A DNA stretch of 64,000 bases from Halobacillus andaensis (GTDB taxonomy: Bacteria > Bacillota > Bacilli > Bacillales > Halobacillaceae), in contig NZ_BMEL01000003.1 of assembly GCF_014636475.1 (NCBI RefSeq), positions 558,001-622,000 of the forward strand, given 5' to 3'. Position 1 is the first letter of the stretch. Each line of letters starts with the position of its first letter. Positions 29,912 through 38,587 of this stretch are shown piece by piece. The position numbers and the translations under genes are program-made. The notes below the pieces were generated by a model. The model did not search any database. It was not told where the DNA came from and saw only the letters and a program-made list of their open reading frames with translations.

Positions 29912-30115
29912 TTATCCTCCTCCTACAAAGTGGACGATTTCCAAATGGTCACCGTCGGCTAGTTTCGTCCGTTCATAGTCTGTTTTTTTCACTATTTCTT
30001 TGTTATGCTCCACGACGGAAATCTTCTTCTGAATGCGATAGCTTTCCAGCAGCTCAGCAATCGTCGCCTCTTCTTTTGGAAAATCAATCGAACGGCCGTT
30101 AAGTTGAATATTCAT
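29912..30115 (-). CDS. thiS: Sulfur carrier protein ThiS
   Basis: 67 residues, ubiquitin-like fold, ending VGGG: the C-terminal Gly-Gly that receives sulfur. It begins inside the end of thiO (17-nt overlap) and is followed at once by thiG. MNIQLNGRSIDFPKEEATIA is a typical N-terminus. Confidence 0.95.
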   Translation of the reverse strand: MNIQLNGRSIDFPKEEATIAELLESYRIQKKISVVEHNKEIVKKTDYERTKLADGDHLEIVHFVGGG

Positions 30116-31229
30116 AGGTCACCTCTCCTTCCTCAGCTAACCGGCTTGGGGAAAACAGCTCCTGAATCGAAGGCTCGACCTGTTTCTTTGCGATCAGGTT
30201 TTCGATCAGTTGTCCTGTAGCCGGAGCTAATAAGATGCCATTTCGGTAGTGTCCCGTCGCAAAATAAAGCTTCGAAATGGAAGGATGCTCCCCTATAACC
30301 GGAACACCGTCTTTCGTCCCTGGTCGGACCCCAGACCAGAAGTCTTGAAGAGCAGCATCCTTCCACTCCGGGAAAAAGGAAAACAGACGGTTCATTAGAT
30401 CGGATAGACCACCCACTGACGTATCTGTAGTTTGGTCGTCAAGCTTCGAGGTAGCCCCAATGATGCAGCGTCCATCCGGCTTCGGAACGACATAGAAATC
30501 GCGGAAAAATAAAACTTCATTAAAGTAGTTTTCTCGTAATTTTATTGAAAAGCATTCGCCTTTCGTTGGAACGATAGGATTTTGCAGGCCTGTCGTTTCA
30601 AACCACCGTCCGCTTTCCGCGCCTGAAGCGACGACAACATGCTCGGCTGTAAGTGAGCGGCTATCTAGTTTAACCATGAAGCTTCCTTGATTATTTTCAA
30701 AACCTAAGACGGTACGGTCCTCCAGCAAGTTCCCGCCACACAGTAACGCCGCTCGTTTAAAAGCTTCGCAAACTTGACGCGGCTCGACGTGACCATCATC
30801 TTTCATAAAAAGCGCGCCTAATGCTTTGTTCGAAAGAGAAGAGATTCGATCTCTTGGAGTGTCCAGCCATTCCAGGTTTGGAAAAGCCGATTTTTTCAAA
30901 AGTAACGCTTCCTTCTCCTCGTCTTGAACAGCGATTTCCAACATTCCAAAGTGTGAAAGACCGATATCAATAGACGTAAGTTTCCGTAATTCTTGATCTA
31001 AACCAGCGTACATATCTCTGCTCTTTTCACAAAATTGGTGGTACTCTCCGACTCCTTCGTTTTCCGTATGAACCCCCAGCATACCCGCTGCAGCCCGTGT
31101 GGCTTTTCCTCCGCTCGCCTGTTTCTCAACAACAGCTGCGTGAACGCCGCTTTTATTTAAATAATAAGAAATCGAATGACCGATAATACCTCCGCCAATA
31201 ATCAACACATCGTAGTGGTTGTTCTTCAA
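30099..31229 (-). CDS. thiO: Glycine oxidase ThiO
   Basis: 376 residues. FAD-binding DVLIIGGGIIGHSISYYLNK at the N-terminus and TGHYRNGILLAPATGQLIEN near the C-terminus, both typical of the D-amino-acid oxidase-like family. It oxidises glycine to iminoacetate for ThiG. The ATGA overlap with tenI indicates coupling. The aerobic ThiO route, rather than ThiH, fits an aerobic Bacillaceae. Confidence 0.94.
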   Translation of the reverse strand: MKNNHYDVLIIGGGIIGHSISYYLNKSGVHAAVVEKQASGGKATRAAAGMLGVHTENEGVGEYHQFCEKSRDMYAGLDQELRKLTSIDIGLSHFGMLEIAVQDEEKEALLLKKSAFPNLEWLDTPRDRISSLSNKALGALFMKDDGHVEPRQVCEAFKRAALLCGGNLLEDRTVLGFENNQGSFMVKLDSRSLTAEHVVVASGAESGRWFETTGLQNPIVPTKGECFSIKLRENYFNEVLFFRDFYVVPKPDGRCIIGATSKLDDQTTDTSVGGLSDLMNRLFSFFPEWKDAALQDFWSGVRPGTKDGVPVIGEHPSISKLYFATGHYRNGILLAPATGQLIENLIAKKQVEPSIQELFSPSRLAEEGEVTYEYST

Positions 31230-31825
31230 GCCTTAGCCTCCTTTTGATACTGTCGAACCGCTTCAGCAGGGGCAGCTGCATTGATAATTCCAGACATCAC
31301 AGCCGCTCCTTTCGCATGTGCTGCATGTAAATCCTTCATTCTCTCAATCGTAATGCCTCCAATGGCGATCACCGGGATGCAAAGAGTAGAAGTCACCTCC
31401 TTCAGTTCTTCCACTCCTCTCGCCTTCCTCCCTTTTTTACTATCCGTAGGAAAAATGTGACCGAACATGACATAATCTGCTCCCTCTTCCTCCGCTTGTT
31501 TCGCGGCCGATAAAGAATGGACAGCCTGTCCTACTTTTAAAAATGGATAGGACTCCTTCACCTCCCTGACCGTCACACCTTTTTCAGGGAGGTGAAGATG
31601 ATGAACACCCGTCATACAGGCAATATCTGTGCGACTGTGAATCCATAGTTTCTCCTTGGGGATCCCATCAGCTATTAATGCTTTTACTAACGCCAGGTAT
31701 TCTTGAGGAGGTTTTTGCTTTTCCCTTACTAAAATGGCATCAACAAACGGCGTAATCTCTTTCAACACCTTTCTTAAGCGAGTTTCGTCCAATTGACCAT
31801 TAGTCACTGCAGTAAGTCTCATCAC
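31226..31825 (-). CDS. tenI: Thiazole tautomerase TenI
   Basis: 199 residues, ThiE-like TIM barrel: LTAVTNGQL, LHLPEKGV, DYVMFGHIFPTDSKKG and PVIAIGGITIERMKDLHAAH. In Bacillus the TenI paralogue makes the aromatic thiazole tautomer rather than joining thiazole and pyrimidine. The position as first gene before thiO matches the Bacillus tenI-thiOSGF order. ThiE is the alternative, but its phosphate-site motifs appear less complete here. Confidence 0.88.
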   Translation of the reverse strand: MMRLTAVTNGQLDETRLRKVLKEITPFVDAILVREKQKPPQEYLALVKALIADGIPKEKLWIHSRTDIACMTGVHHLHLPEKGVTVREVKESYPFLKVGQAVHSLSAAKQAEEEGADYVMFGHIFPTDSKKGRKARGVEELKEVTSTLCIPVIAIGGITIERMKDLHAAHAKGAAVMSGIINAAAPAEAVRQYQKEAKA

Positions 31826-31843
31826 ATTCCTCCTTCAATTTAG

Positions 31844-31883
31844 ACATAAAAAATGCCACTCTCCTGGATAGGAAAGTGGCATG
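31844..31883 (-). terminator. Riboswitch-controlled terminator before tenI
   Basis: On the minus strand ATGCCACTTTCC pairs with the later arm GGAGAGTGGCAT around a short loop, then TTTTTT. The arm CACTTTCC is an exact complement of GGAAAGTG at the 3' end of the TPP aptamer, so the two structures exclude each other: bound TPP keeps the aptamer closed and the terminator forms. Confidence 0.88.
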
Positions 31884-31934
31884 TCTTTGATGGAAATGCA
31901 TGTAGAATATAGATCGCTCTATATTACGTCAGTC

Positions 31935-32040
31935 GTTCGGTCACTTTCCTCCGCTGGTATTAAAGCCAGTTCAGGTTCAAAGAGTCCCAAAGTTGTACTT
32001 TGATCTCAGCCCTTAAGTAAAGGCACCCCTAGTGAATCAC
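31935..32040 (-). ncRNA. TPP riboswitch (thi-box)
   Basis: Minus-strand reading gives the conserved blocks in order: ACTAGGGGTGCC, GGGCTGAGATC, CTTTGAACCTGAACTGG and AATACCAGCGGAGGAAAGTG. The ends TCACT/AGTGA form P1. It lies about 110 bp upstream of tenI, with the terminator in between, and should turn the thi operon off at high thiamine pyrophosphate. Confidence 0.97.
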
Positions 32041-32172
32041 TATTAAATTTTGGAAATGATTTGGTATTTACTTTACCTTATTTGTCATCCTCAGTCTATT
32101 AAAAACTTCAATTTTTCACCTATTGATACTTAAGGACTATACCCTTCAAAAAAATCCTGGCCAAACCTTACA

Positions 32173-32628
32173 TCAATTTGAATTTTTAAACAGCGACTTC
32201 AGAAACCCTTTCACTCCGCTGCTTTCCTCATTTTCTTCTTTAGGTTCTTCCTTCGTTTCCACGTGGATGTTTTCTTTTTCTATCGCATAATCCACGTAAA
32301 GGATAGCTCCTATATCAGTCTCCGACTCCTGATTGGAAACTTCGGTGTGATGAATAGAGTGTTGGTCAGCCAATTGTCGATAGGGTTTACGAAAACGATA
32401 GCTGACTTCTCCATTCAACAACAACTGGGCATCCTTATGCTGTTTCATTTCCTGAGATAATTCTTCAATCCCGACTTCCTGCATTACTTGGCCTTTCGTT
32501 AATACGAGAATTACACGCTCACGGAGAGTACCCAGATACCTTTTTCGTTCGCCTGGTTTTGTTTGTCGACTGCCGTATATTCCTTCTTGCAAATATTCAT
32601 CTACATTTGGTTTCTTCATCATGATCAC
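32173..32628 (-). CDS. yueI: YueI-family protein (DUF1694)
   Basis: 151 residues. The N-terminal block VDEYLQEGIYGSRQTKPGER followed by KRYLGTLRERVILVLTKGQV is the characteristic YueI sequence. The tail after residue 125 is low-complexity Glu-rich and ends SGVKGFLKSLFKNSN. Cytoplasmic protein of unknown function in Bacillaceae. Monocistronic by appearance. Confidence 0.85.
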   Translation of the reverse strand: MIMMKKPNVDEYLQEGIYGSRQTKPGERKRYLGTLRERVILVLTKGQVMQEVGIEELSQEMKQHKDAQLLLNGEVSYRFRKPYRQLADQHSIHHTEVSNQESETDIGAILYVDYAIEKENIHVETKEEPKEENEESSGVKGFLKSLFKNSN

Positions 32629-32707
32629 CTCATTTTACTCTGTCCCTATTATTTACCCTAAATCCTCGCACATTCACAGAAAAGCATCAAAGGAGAGGCA
32701 CCTTCAC

Positions 32708-33256
32708 CTATTTTTCAACAATCTCTTCATCAATTTGCTGACCTAAGTGACGTCCTGGCTTGTCCATCAGCCCCAGCACTTTTTGTCCTTCTTTTAGATC
32801 CAATATCGATAGTTCCCCTTCGCTTTCTTCCATCAAATAAACGCTGGAGGATTTTTGCAAAGTGGCTGAAATCGTTCCATCTCCGTTTCTACACTCTACT
32901 CTTACAAATGGACGTTTCTCAATTTTCACTCGTCCAATCGCAATTTCACGCTCTACTTCTTTACCCGAAAGTACTAACTTCTCACCTGGTGTTAATTCAT
33001 GAAGGTAATAGGTCTTCTCGGATTGATGCAAGTATTGGTGAAACGCTCCGCAATTGATGCGAAAAGGACGAGCGGGATAATCTTTAGATTCGCGGTTTTC
33101 GGCCAGGACCTTTAGATAGCCGTGTCCTGTGTTTCCAAGATATAGTCCGTCTGAAGGATGTAAAATATCGATAAAATCCAAACAGACTCTCATCCCTTCA
33201 CCGATCTCTTCTATTTTTGTGACTTCAACATATCCTCTGCCCGTTTCACTGCTCAT
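32708..33256 (-). CDS. Stand-alone C-terminal domain of 3-dehydroquinate synthase II (DHQS-II-like)
   Basis: 182 residues. The run SDGLYLGNTGHGYLKVLAEN, then YPARPFRINCGAFHQYLHQ, YYLHELTPGEKLVLSG, AIGRVKIEKRPFVRVEC, ISATLQKSSSVYLM and RHLGQQIDEEIVEK follows, block by block, the second half of archaeal DHQS-II (AroB-prime). The N-terminal half of that enzyme is absent. The ATG has AGGAAGG upstream, so this is a separate gene and not a frameshifted remnant. It is divergent from the S-box operon. Archaeal DHQS-II oxidises and cyclises an amino-sugar-like precursor; what the single domain does in a Bacillaceae is unknown. Confidence 0.78.
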   Translation of the reverse strand: MSSETGRGYVEVTKIEEIGEGMRVCLDFIDILHPSDGLYLGNTGHGYLKVLAENRESKDYPARPFRINCGAFHQYLHQSEKTYYLHELTPGEKLVLSGKEVEREIAIGRVKIEKRPFVRVECRNGDGTISATLQKSSSVYLMEESEGELSILDLKEGQKVLGLMDKPGRHLGQQIDEEIVEK

Positions 33257-33452
33257 TGTATGAATCGATCCTTCCTGTAGGTTTTACTTTTATTTTCATA
33301 CTTTTGAACCACTCTGTCCACTGATAACGTGAAAGGATTCTTACCGTCCTCTTTGAGAGGACAATTAAACTAATTTTCGGATATTTCATGAAAATGCATT
33401 GACACGTACGAGTTTAATTGCTAAGATCACAGGTAACTTAATAAACGACGAA

Positions 33453-33557
33453 TTCTTATCCAGAGAGGTGGAGGGACTGGCCCTGCGAAGCCCGGCAACC
33501 GCTATTTATATAGCACGGTGCCAAATCCTACTGAGCAATTGCTCAGGAAGATAAGAG
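33453..33557 (+). ncRNA. SAM-I riboswitch (S-box), first of two
   Basis: Conserved order TTCTTATC, AGAGAGGTGGAGGGACTGGC, GCCCGGCAACC, CGGTGCCAAATCC and GGAAGATAAGAG. P1 pairs CTTATC (33455-33460) with GATAAG (33550-33555). Its terminator follows at 33574-33609. Binding of S-adenosylmethionine should stop transcription. Confidence 0.96.
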
Positions 33558-33573
33558 AATAATACATCTCTTG

Positions 33574-33610
33574 AACCTCTCTATTTTTTAAAAAATAGAG
33601 AGGTTTTTTA
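33574..33610 (+). terminator. Terminator of the first S-box
   Basis: Perfect 32-bp inverted repeat 33574-33605 (left arm AACCTCTCTATTTTTT) followed by TTTT. The transcript must pass this and a second, similar device to reach the thiolase gene. Confidence 0.93.
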
Positions 33611-33623
33611 ATTACATACGATG

Positions 33624-33730
33624 TTCTTATCTAGAGAGGCAGAGGGACTGGCCCGTTGATGCCCGGCAACCATCAGGCAACCGCTTGAAAAGGTGCTAAT
33701 TCCTGCAGGAGAGATCCTGGAAGATAAGAA
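33624..33730 (+). ncRNA. SAM-I riboswitch (S-box), second of two
   Basis: TTCTTATCTAGAGAGGCAGA, GGGACTGGCCC, GCCCGGCAACC, AAGGTGCTAATTCC and GGAAGATAAGAA in the correct order. P1 pairs CTTATC (33626-33631) with GATAAG (33723-33728). The 3' strand AAGATAAGAAGAG (33721-33733) is an exact complement of 33743-33755 in the following terminator, giving a clear antiterminator. It ends about 60 bp before the thiolase start. Confidence 0.96.
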
Positions 33731-33737
33731 GAGAATG

Positions 33738-33771
33738 AAGCTCTCTTCTTATCTTTGAAGAGAGCTTTTTC
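33738..33771 (+). terminator. Terminator of the second S-box
   Basis: AAGCTCTCTTC (33738-33748) pairs with GAAGAGAGCTT (33757-33767), followed by a T-run. The left arm is sequestered by the antiterminator when SAM is absent. Confidence 0.92.
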
Positions 33772-33792
33772 TATGAAAAGGAGAGAAATCAA

Positions 33793-34947
33793 ATGAAAAC
33801 TGTTCTTTTAGATGGAACCCGTACCCCTTTTGGAAAGTGGAAGGGTGCGTTAAGAAAACTGTCAGCAACTGATTTAGGAAAAGAAGCACTAACTTCATTA
33901 GTCGAAAAACACCCAGAGGCTAAGCAGGCCGACGGGGTACTGCTCGCTCAAGTGATCCAGGCAGGACAGGGGCAAAACCCTGCCCGTCAGGTCGCTTTTA
34001 AGGCGGGGATAGATCCTGCTACACCGGCCATTACGCTAAATAATGTTTGTCTGGGGGGAATTGCAACGATTGCTGATGCTTCCCGGCGCTTACAACTAAA
34101 CGAAGGTGAACTCTACATAGTAGGCGGTTTCGATTCCATGACGAATGCTCCTCACACGGCTCCCGTGCGAATGTCCTCAAGTATTGGGCATGCCCAGCTT
34201 AAAGATACGCTGCTCAATGACGGCTTATGGTGCTCACTGACGGATGTTTCAATGGGTGCCCTGACCGATGAGAAAAACCGCAGCTTTGACATCAATCGTG
34301 AGGATCAGGATGAATTCGCCGCTCTTTCTCAGCAAAGGGCTGCTGAAGCGCAAAAGAACGGATCACTAAACGATGAAATCAGCCCTCTATCCAACATATT
34401 GGATCAAGACGAAGGTGTCCGCGCCAATACAACTGCTGAAAAGCTTGAATCTTTATCCCCTGCTTTTTCACAAGATGGAACAATCACAGCAGGAAATGCT
34501 TCACAAATGACGGATGGAGCAAGCATAGGAATCGTAACAACGGAACAAAAGGCCAAGGAGCTTGGCCGCTCACCATTAGCTGAAATCGTGGACTGGGCCG
34601 AAGTCGCCGGTCCGGATACGAGCTTACAGACAAAGCCTTCCAAGGCGATTAAGCAAGTTTTAGATAAACATAACCTCACAACAGAGGATATCGATTTATA
34701 TGAAATCAATGAAGCCTTCTCCAGCGTCGTCATTGCAAGCTGCCGGGAGCTGGAGATCGATTACAGCCGCGTAAACGTAAACGGCGGCGCCATTGCTCTA
34801 GGCCACCCGCTTGGCGGCACAGGATTCCGCCTTGTTCTCACGCTCGCCCATGAACTGAAAAGACGCGGTGGAGGAAAAGGCATCGCCTCCCTATGCGGTG
34901 GCGGCGGGCAAGGTATGGCGGTCCTTATTGAAGTGCCTAAATCGTAA
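33793..34947 (+). CDS. Thiolase (acetyl-CoA C-acyltransferase family)
   Basis: 384 residues. The nucleophile motif is NNVCLGG with Cys86. [22 protein letters not shown] (active-site His) and SLCGGGGQG (second Cys) complete the active site. AAAGGAGAG precedes the ATG. It catalyses condensation or cleavage of 3-ketoacyl-CoA. First gene behind the double S-box, 19 bp before the acyl-CoA ligase gene. Acetoacetyl-CoA thiolase activity is suggested by that neighbour, but another short 3-ketoacyl-CoA is possible. All three catalytic positions are present. Confidence 0.92.
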   Translation: MKTVLLDGTRTPFGKWKGALRKLSATDLGKEALTSLVEKHPEAKQADGVLLAQVIQAGQGQNPARQVAFKAGIDPATPAITLNNVCLGGIATIADASRRLQLNEGELYIVGGFDSMTNAPHTAPVRMSSSIGHAQLKDTLLNDGLWCSLTDVSMGALTDEKNRSFDINREDQDEFAALSQQRAAEAQKNGSLNDEISPLSNILDQDEGVRANTTAEKLESLSPAFSQDGTITAGNASQMTDGASIGIVTTEQKAKELGRSPLAEIVDWAEVAGPDTSLQTKPSKAIKQVLDKHNLTTEDIDLYEINEAFSSVVIASCRELEIDYSRVNVNGGAIALGHPLGGTGFRLVLTLAHELKRRGGGKGIASLCGGGGQGMAVLIEVPKS

Positions 34948-34966
34948 AAAGAAAGGATAATCATTC

Positions 34967-36910
34967 ATGACGATATTGACTACACCGAAGCGTTCCTCCT
35001 TTTTATGGGAGCCTTCAAAGGAACGCATTGAAAACTCTCACATCAAAGCTTTTGCTGATTTCACTGATCAGCCGCTTTTTCCATACGAACGCCTCCATCT
35101 CTGGTCTACTTCTCATTTGGGAGATTTCTGGTCCAGCGTTTGGGACTATGCAGGAGTCATTGGTGACAAAGGGGACCAGGCGTATGTGCCCTCTTTTTCC
35201 ATGCCAGATGCCGAATGGTTTCCAAATGCACGATTAAACTTTGCAGAGAATCTACTAAGAGGCTCCCTTGATCGCATTGCTGCGTATGAAGCCAGTGAAA
35301 CAGGCGTCCACCACAGCATTACGTTAAGAGAATTGAAAATGGAGGTCGCTAAAGCCCAGCAGGGATTAAAAGACTTAGGCGTCCAAAAAGGCGACTGCGT
35401 CGCCGGCATTACGACGAACAATATTCAGGGACTGGTCGCCTTAATCGCGACGGCATCTTTAGGAGCGATTTGGACCTCCTGTTCCCCTGATTTTGGTACA
35501 AAAGGCATCGTTGACCGGATCGGACAAGTAAGACCTAAGGTGTTGATTGCCACACTGGCTTACCAATACAAAGAAAAGCCGTTTCACATTGAAAAAAAAA
35601 TTCAAGAAACGACAGAAAACCTCGAAGGTCTATCTGCTGTGATTACGTTAAACGGAGAAGCCGATCTTCCAGGAATTAAAACTCAAACGTGGGAAGAACT
35701 CTGCGCCAATGACGCTGATGTACCCGACTTTACGCAAACAGCGTTTAACGACCCACTATATATCCTTTATACCTCTGGAACAACGGGATTGCCTAAAGCC
35801 ATTGTTCACTCTGTCGGAGGGACGCTTTTGCAGCATGTGAAAGAACATCAACTCCATTGTGACGTACAGCAAGACGACGTTTTATTCTGGTACACCAATA
35901 CAGCGTGGATGATGTATCCATGGTTAGTTTCCGGATTAGCGAGCGAAGCCGCTTTACTTTTATATGATGGATCACCTGTCCAATCAGACAACCTCCCTCA
36001 CCTTTGGGATGTCGCAGATGAAGTAGGCGTTACTCATTTTGGTACAAGTCCAAAGTATTTAGAAACACTGGCTAAAGCAGACGTTCAATTAAAAAACACC
36101 CATTCGCTTACTACCTTAAAGAGCATCCTGTCTTGCGGCGCCCCTCTCGCTCCCGAGCAGTATGACTGGGTATATGAAACGTTAAAAGAAGACCTTCTCC
36201 TCGCTTCAATCTCAGGAGGAACTGAAATCATTGGCTGCTTTGTTATGGGATCGCCGGTCCACCCTGTCAAACGCGGAGAGATTGCCTGTAAAGCACTGGG
36301 TATGGCTGTCGACGTGTTAGATGAACGAGGCGCTTCGGTTTACAAAGAAAAAGCGGACTTAGTTTGTACGCAGCCATTTCCGAGTATGCCGATCACCTTT
36401 TTAGGAGAAGGCGGAGATGAACGGTATCGCAACAGTTATTTCTCAAAACGTCCTGGCATTTGGACCCACGGAGACTTAGCAGAACAGACGATTGAGGAAG
36501 CTTTTATCATTTATGGCCGTGCGGATACGACTTTGAATCCTGGAGGTGTCCGAATCGGCACAGCAGAAATCTACCGCGTCGTGGAACATGTTCAGGAAGT
36601 TGAGGACTCGGTCGTATTCGGTTTACCGAAAGATCATGATGAGGAAATCGTACTTTGTGTCGTGACGAAGCATTTTAACGAAGAACTAGCGAAGAACATT
36701 CGCCGGCAAATCCGTTCCCAAGCTTCTCCACGGCACGTCCCGAAACGCATTTATCAAGTAGATGAAATCCCTCATACAATCAACGGAAAGAAAGTGGAAG
36801 GAGCTGCTAAGACAGCTGCTTTAGGAGACTTTGTCAAAAATGAAGCGTCTTTAAGAAATCCTTCAAGCCTTCAGTCTTTCCGTCAGCTGACAGAAAAGGA
36901 GTACTTGTAA
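34967..36910 (+). CDS. Acetoacetate-CoA ligase-like AMP-forming acyl-CoA synthetase
   Basis: 647 residues. N-terminal cap (FLWEPSKERIENSHIKAFAD), P-loop-like ILYTSGTTGLPKAIVHSVGG, SGGTEIIGCFV, the Asp motif YGRADTTLNPGGVRIGTAEI, and a C-terminal Lys in IPHTINGKKVEGAAK. Length and the cap match acetoacetyl-CoA synthetase better than acetyl-CoA synthetase. It activates a short (keto)acid with ATP and CoA. The stop overlaps the next start (36910), so translation is coupled. The substrate is uncertain because control by SAM suggests a link to sulfur or methyl metabolism. Confidence 0.88.
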   Translation: MTILTTPKRSSFLWEPSKERIENSHIKAFADFTDQPLFPYERLHLWSTSHLGDFWSSVWDYAGVIGDKGDQAYVPSFSMPDAEWFPNARLNFAENLLRGSLDRIAAYEASETGVHHSITLRELKMEVAKAQQGLKDLGVQKGDCVAGITTNNIQGLVALIATASLGAIWTSCSPDFGTKGIVDRIGQVRPKVLIATLAYQYKEKPFHIEKKIQETTENLEGLSAVITLNGEADLPGIKTQTWEELCANDADVPDFTQTAFNDPLYILYTSGTTGLPKAIVHSVGGTLLQHVKEHQLHCDVQQDDVLFWYTNTAWMMYPWLVSGLASEAALLLYDGSPVQSDNLPHLWDVADEVGVTHFGTSPKYLETLAKADVQLKNTHSLTTLKSILSCGAPLAPEQYDWVYETLKEDLLLASISGGTEIIGCFVMGSPVHPVKRGEIACKALGMAVDVLDERGASVYKEKADLVCTQPFPSMPITFLGEGGDERYRNSYFSKRPGIWTHGDLAEQTIEEAFIIYGRADTTLNPGGVRIGTAEIYRVVEHVQEVEDSVVFGLPKDHDEEIVLCVVTKHFNEELAKNIRRQIRSQASPRHVPKRIYQVDEIPHTINGKKVEGAAKTAALGDFVKNEASLRNPSSLQSFRQLTEKEYL

Positions 36911-38073
36911 TGACTCGTAGACCTAAAGGAGCCATCATTGGCATCGGTGAATTAAAGCCCGAACGCTATTCAACAGGAAAAACAACATTGAGCTTAATCG
37001 CAGAGTCGGTCCGTCTGGCGATTCAAGATGCAGGTATTTCTAAACACGAGGTCGACGGCCTTCTTGTCGGCCCGCAGGTCGGAGAAACACCACAGCACGT
37101 CCCGGCTACGGTATCAGAGTATTTAGGAATCGATCCCACGATGTCCAATACGGTCGATCTTGGCGGCGCGTCCGGTCCAGGAATGATTTGGCGGGCTGCC
37201 GCTGCTATTGAAGCCGGCATGTGTGAAACCGTCGTCTGTGTACTCGCGAATAAGAATGAAAAAGGCGAAACGTTAAGATCGCCGAATCGCAACCCGATAC
37301 GCGAATTTGATGTTCCATACGGCGCATCGGGTGCCAATACGTCCTACGCGCTCTTGAAACGACAGCACATGGAGGAATACGGTTCCTCACAGGAAGACTT
37401 CGCACATATCGCTTATTGGGCCAGAAAAAATGCCCAGCAAAATCCAGACGCGATTTTTCACGGCAAACCAGCGGAGGTGGAAGACATTCTCGCTTCCCCA
37501 CTTATTTCAGATCCGCTCCACCTGTTAGAAATCGTTATGCCTGTAGCGGGCGGTGCTGCTGTTATCGTTACATCAGAAGAAAAAGCAGCACGTATTGACC
37601 AGCATAAGCCGGTACTTTTAAAAGGAGCAGGTGAAAAAATTACTCACCGAGCCGTAAGTCAGGCTCCAGCGATCGACAAGCTCCCATTCACCTACTGTAT
37701 CCCAAAAGCACTCGAACAGGCAGGAAAAACCATCGAAGACATCGACCTTTTCTCCTTATATGACTGCTATACGAGCGTAGTAGCTGTTCAGCTCGAAAGT
37801 GCAGGATTATGTGAGCCAGGACAATTCGGAGCATTTGTCAGGAACCACACATTCGGTCCAGACGGTGATTATCCTTTAAATACGCACGGCGGGCAATTAG
37901 GATTCGGACAAGCAGACCTAGCAGGCGGAATGTCACACGTCGTAGAAGCGGTCCGCCAACTGCGCGGCGAAGCAGAAGAACGACAAATTCCAAACGCCAA
38001 GTACGCGCTCGTTACTGGGAACGGAGCCACCCTTAGTGAAACAAATGCACTTGTGTTAGGAGGAGAACTATGA
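36910..38073 (+). CDS. SCP-x/Ltp-type thiolase homologue lacking the N-terminal catalytic Cys
   Basis: 387 residues. GAIIGIGELKPERYSTGKTT at the N-terminus, LYDCYTSVVAVQLESAG in the middle and HGGQLGFGQADLAGG near the end are signatures of lipid-transfer/SCP-x thiolase relatives. Where thiolases have the nucleophilic Cys, this protein reads NTVDLGGASGPGMI, so normal Claisen chemistry is unlikely. Related Cys-less proteins paired with DUF35 partners act as retro-aldolases on side-chain CoA esters. The following gene encodes exactly such a DUF35 protein (4-nt overlap). Function here is therefore inferred as an aldolase-type or non-classical thiolase. Confidence 0.82.
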   Translation: MTRRPKGAIIGIGELKPERYSTGKTTLSLIAESVRLAIQDAGISKHEVDGLLVGPQVGETPQHVPATVSEYLGIDPTMSNTVDLGGASGPGMIWRAAAAIEAGMCETVVCVLANKNEKGETLRSPNRNPIREFDVPYGASGANTSYALLKRQHMEEYGSSQEDFAHIAYWARKNAQQNPDAIFHGKPAEVEDILASPLISDPLHLLEIVMPVAGGAAVIVTSEEKAARIDQHKPVLLKGAGEKITHRAVSQAPAIDKLPFTYCIPKALEQAGKTIEDIDLFSLYDCYTSVVAVQLESAGLCEPGQFGAFVRNHTFGPDGDYPLNTHGGQLGFGQADLAGGMSHVVEAVRQLRGEAEERQIPNAKYALVTGNGATLSETNALVLGGEL

Positions 38074-38495
38074 GCCAACAGCCGAATATATCCCTGCCAG
38101 CACCAACCATTACTCCAGTAAGCCAGCCATTCTGGGACGGCATTAAGGAAGGTAAACTAGTTCTTCAGAAGTGCGATTCATGTAAGGAATGGATTTTCTA
38201 TCCCCGCGAACACTGCCCCCACTGCTTTCACCATTCACTCACGTGGAAAGAAGCGACTGGCTGCGGAAAGTTGAAAACATGGAGTGTCATTCACCGGGCA
38301 GGACATCCGGCCTGGCAGGAACGCACCCCATACGTTGTTGGGATCGTAGAGCTGATAGAAGGACCTTCTTTGCTGACCCACCTGCTTCTAAATGAGGAAG
38401 AGCTAACTCACAATATGGACGTGGAGATGGACATTCAAGAAATTGGCCCCCACCCACTGCCATTTTTCAAACAAAAAGAGGAGGAAACAACATGA
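38070..38495 (+). CDS. Zn-ribbon OB-fold protein (DUF35), partner of the thiolase homologue
   Basis: 141 residues. Zinc ribbon CDSCKEWIFYPREHCPHC (four Cys), then an OB-fold (TWSVIHRAGHPAWQERTPYV followed by VGIVELIEG). DUF35 proteins bind Ltp/SCP-x thiolases and deliver or shape the CoA ester. The start overlaps the previous stop and its own stop overlaps the next short gene (ATGA), so the three are translated together. Confidence 0.9.
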   Translation: MSQQPNISLPAPTITPVSQPFWDGIKEGKLVLQKCDSCKEWIFYPREHCPHCFHHSLTWKEATGCGKLKTWSVIHRAGHPAWQERTPYVVGIVELIEGPSLLTHLLLNEEELTHNMDVEMDIQEIGPHPLPFFKQKEEETT

Positions 38496-38587
38496 TACTC
38501 ACCTATTTCTTATGTATCGCTTTATTCTGGGCAGGCGGACTGCTCTTATGGAAATCTTTTTATGCAGGAAAGAAAGGAGGACAATAA
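38492..38587 (+). CDS. 31-residue single-helix membrane peptide (symporter small accessory protein-like)
   Basis: ATG at 38492 overlaps the DUF35 stop. The peptide starts MILTYFLCIALFWAGGLLLW and ends KSFYAGKKGGQ, one membrane helix with a basic C-terminus. The last codons carry the AAAGGAGG ribosome site of the symporter gene, whose ATG follows directly after the stop. GAGGAAAC precedes it. Short peptides of this kind precede many sodium:solute symporters. Its conservation must be checked, but coupling and composition favour a real gene. Confidence 0.75.
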   Translation: MILTYFLCIALFWAGGLLLWKSFYAGKKGGQ

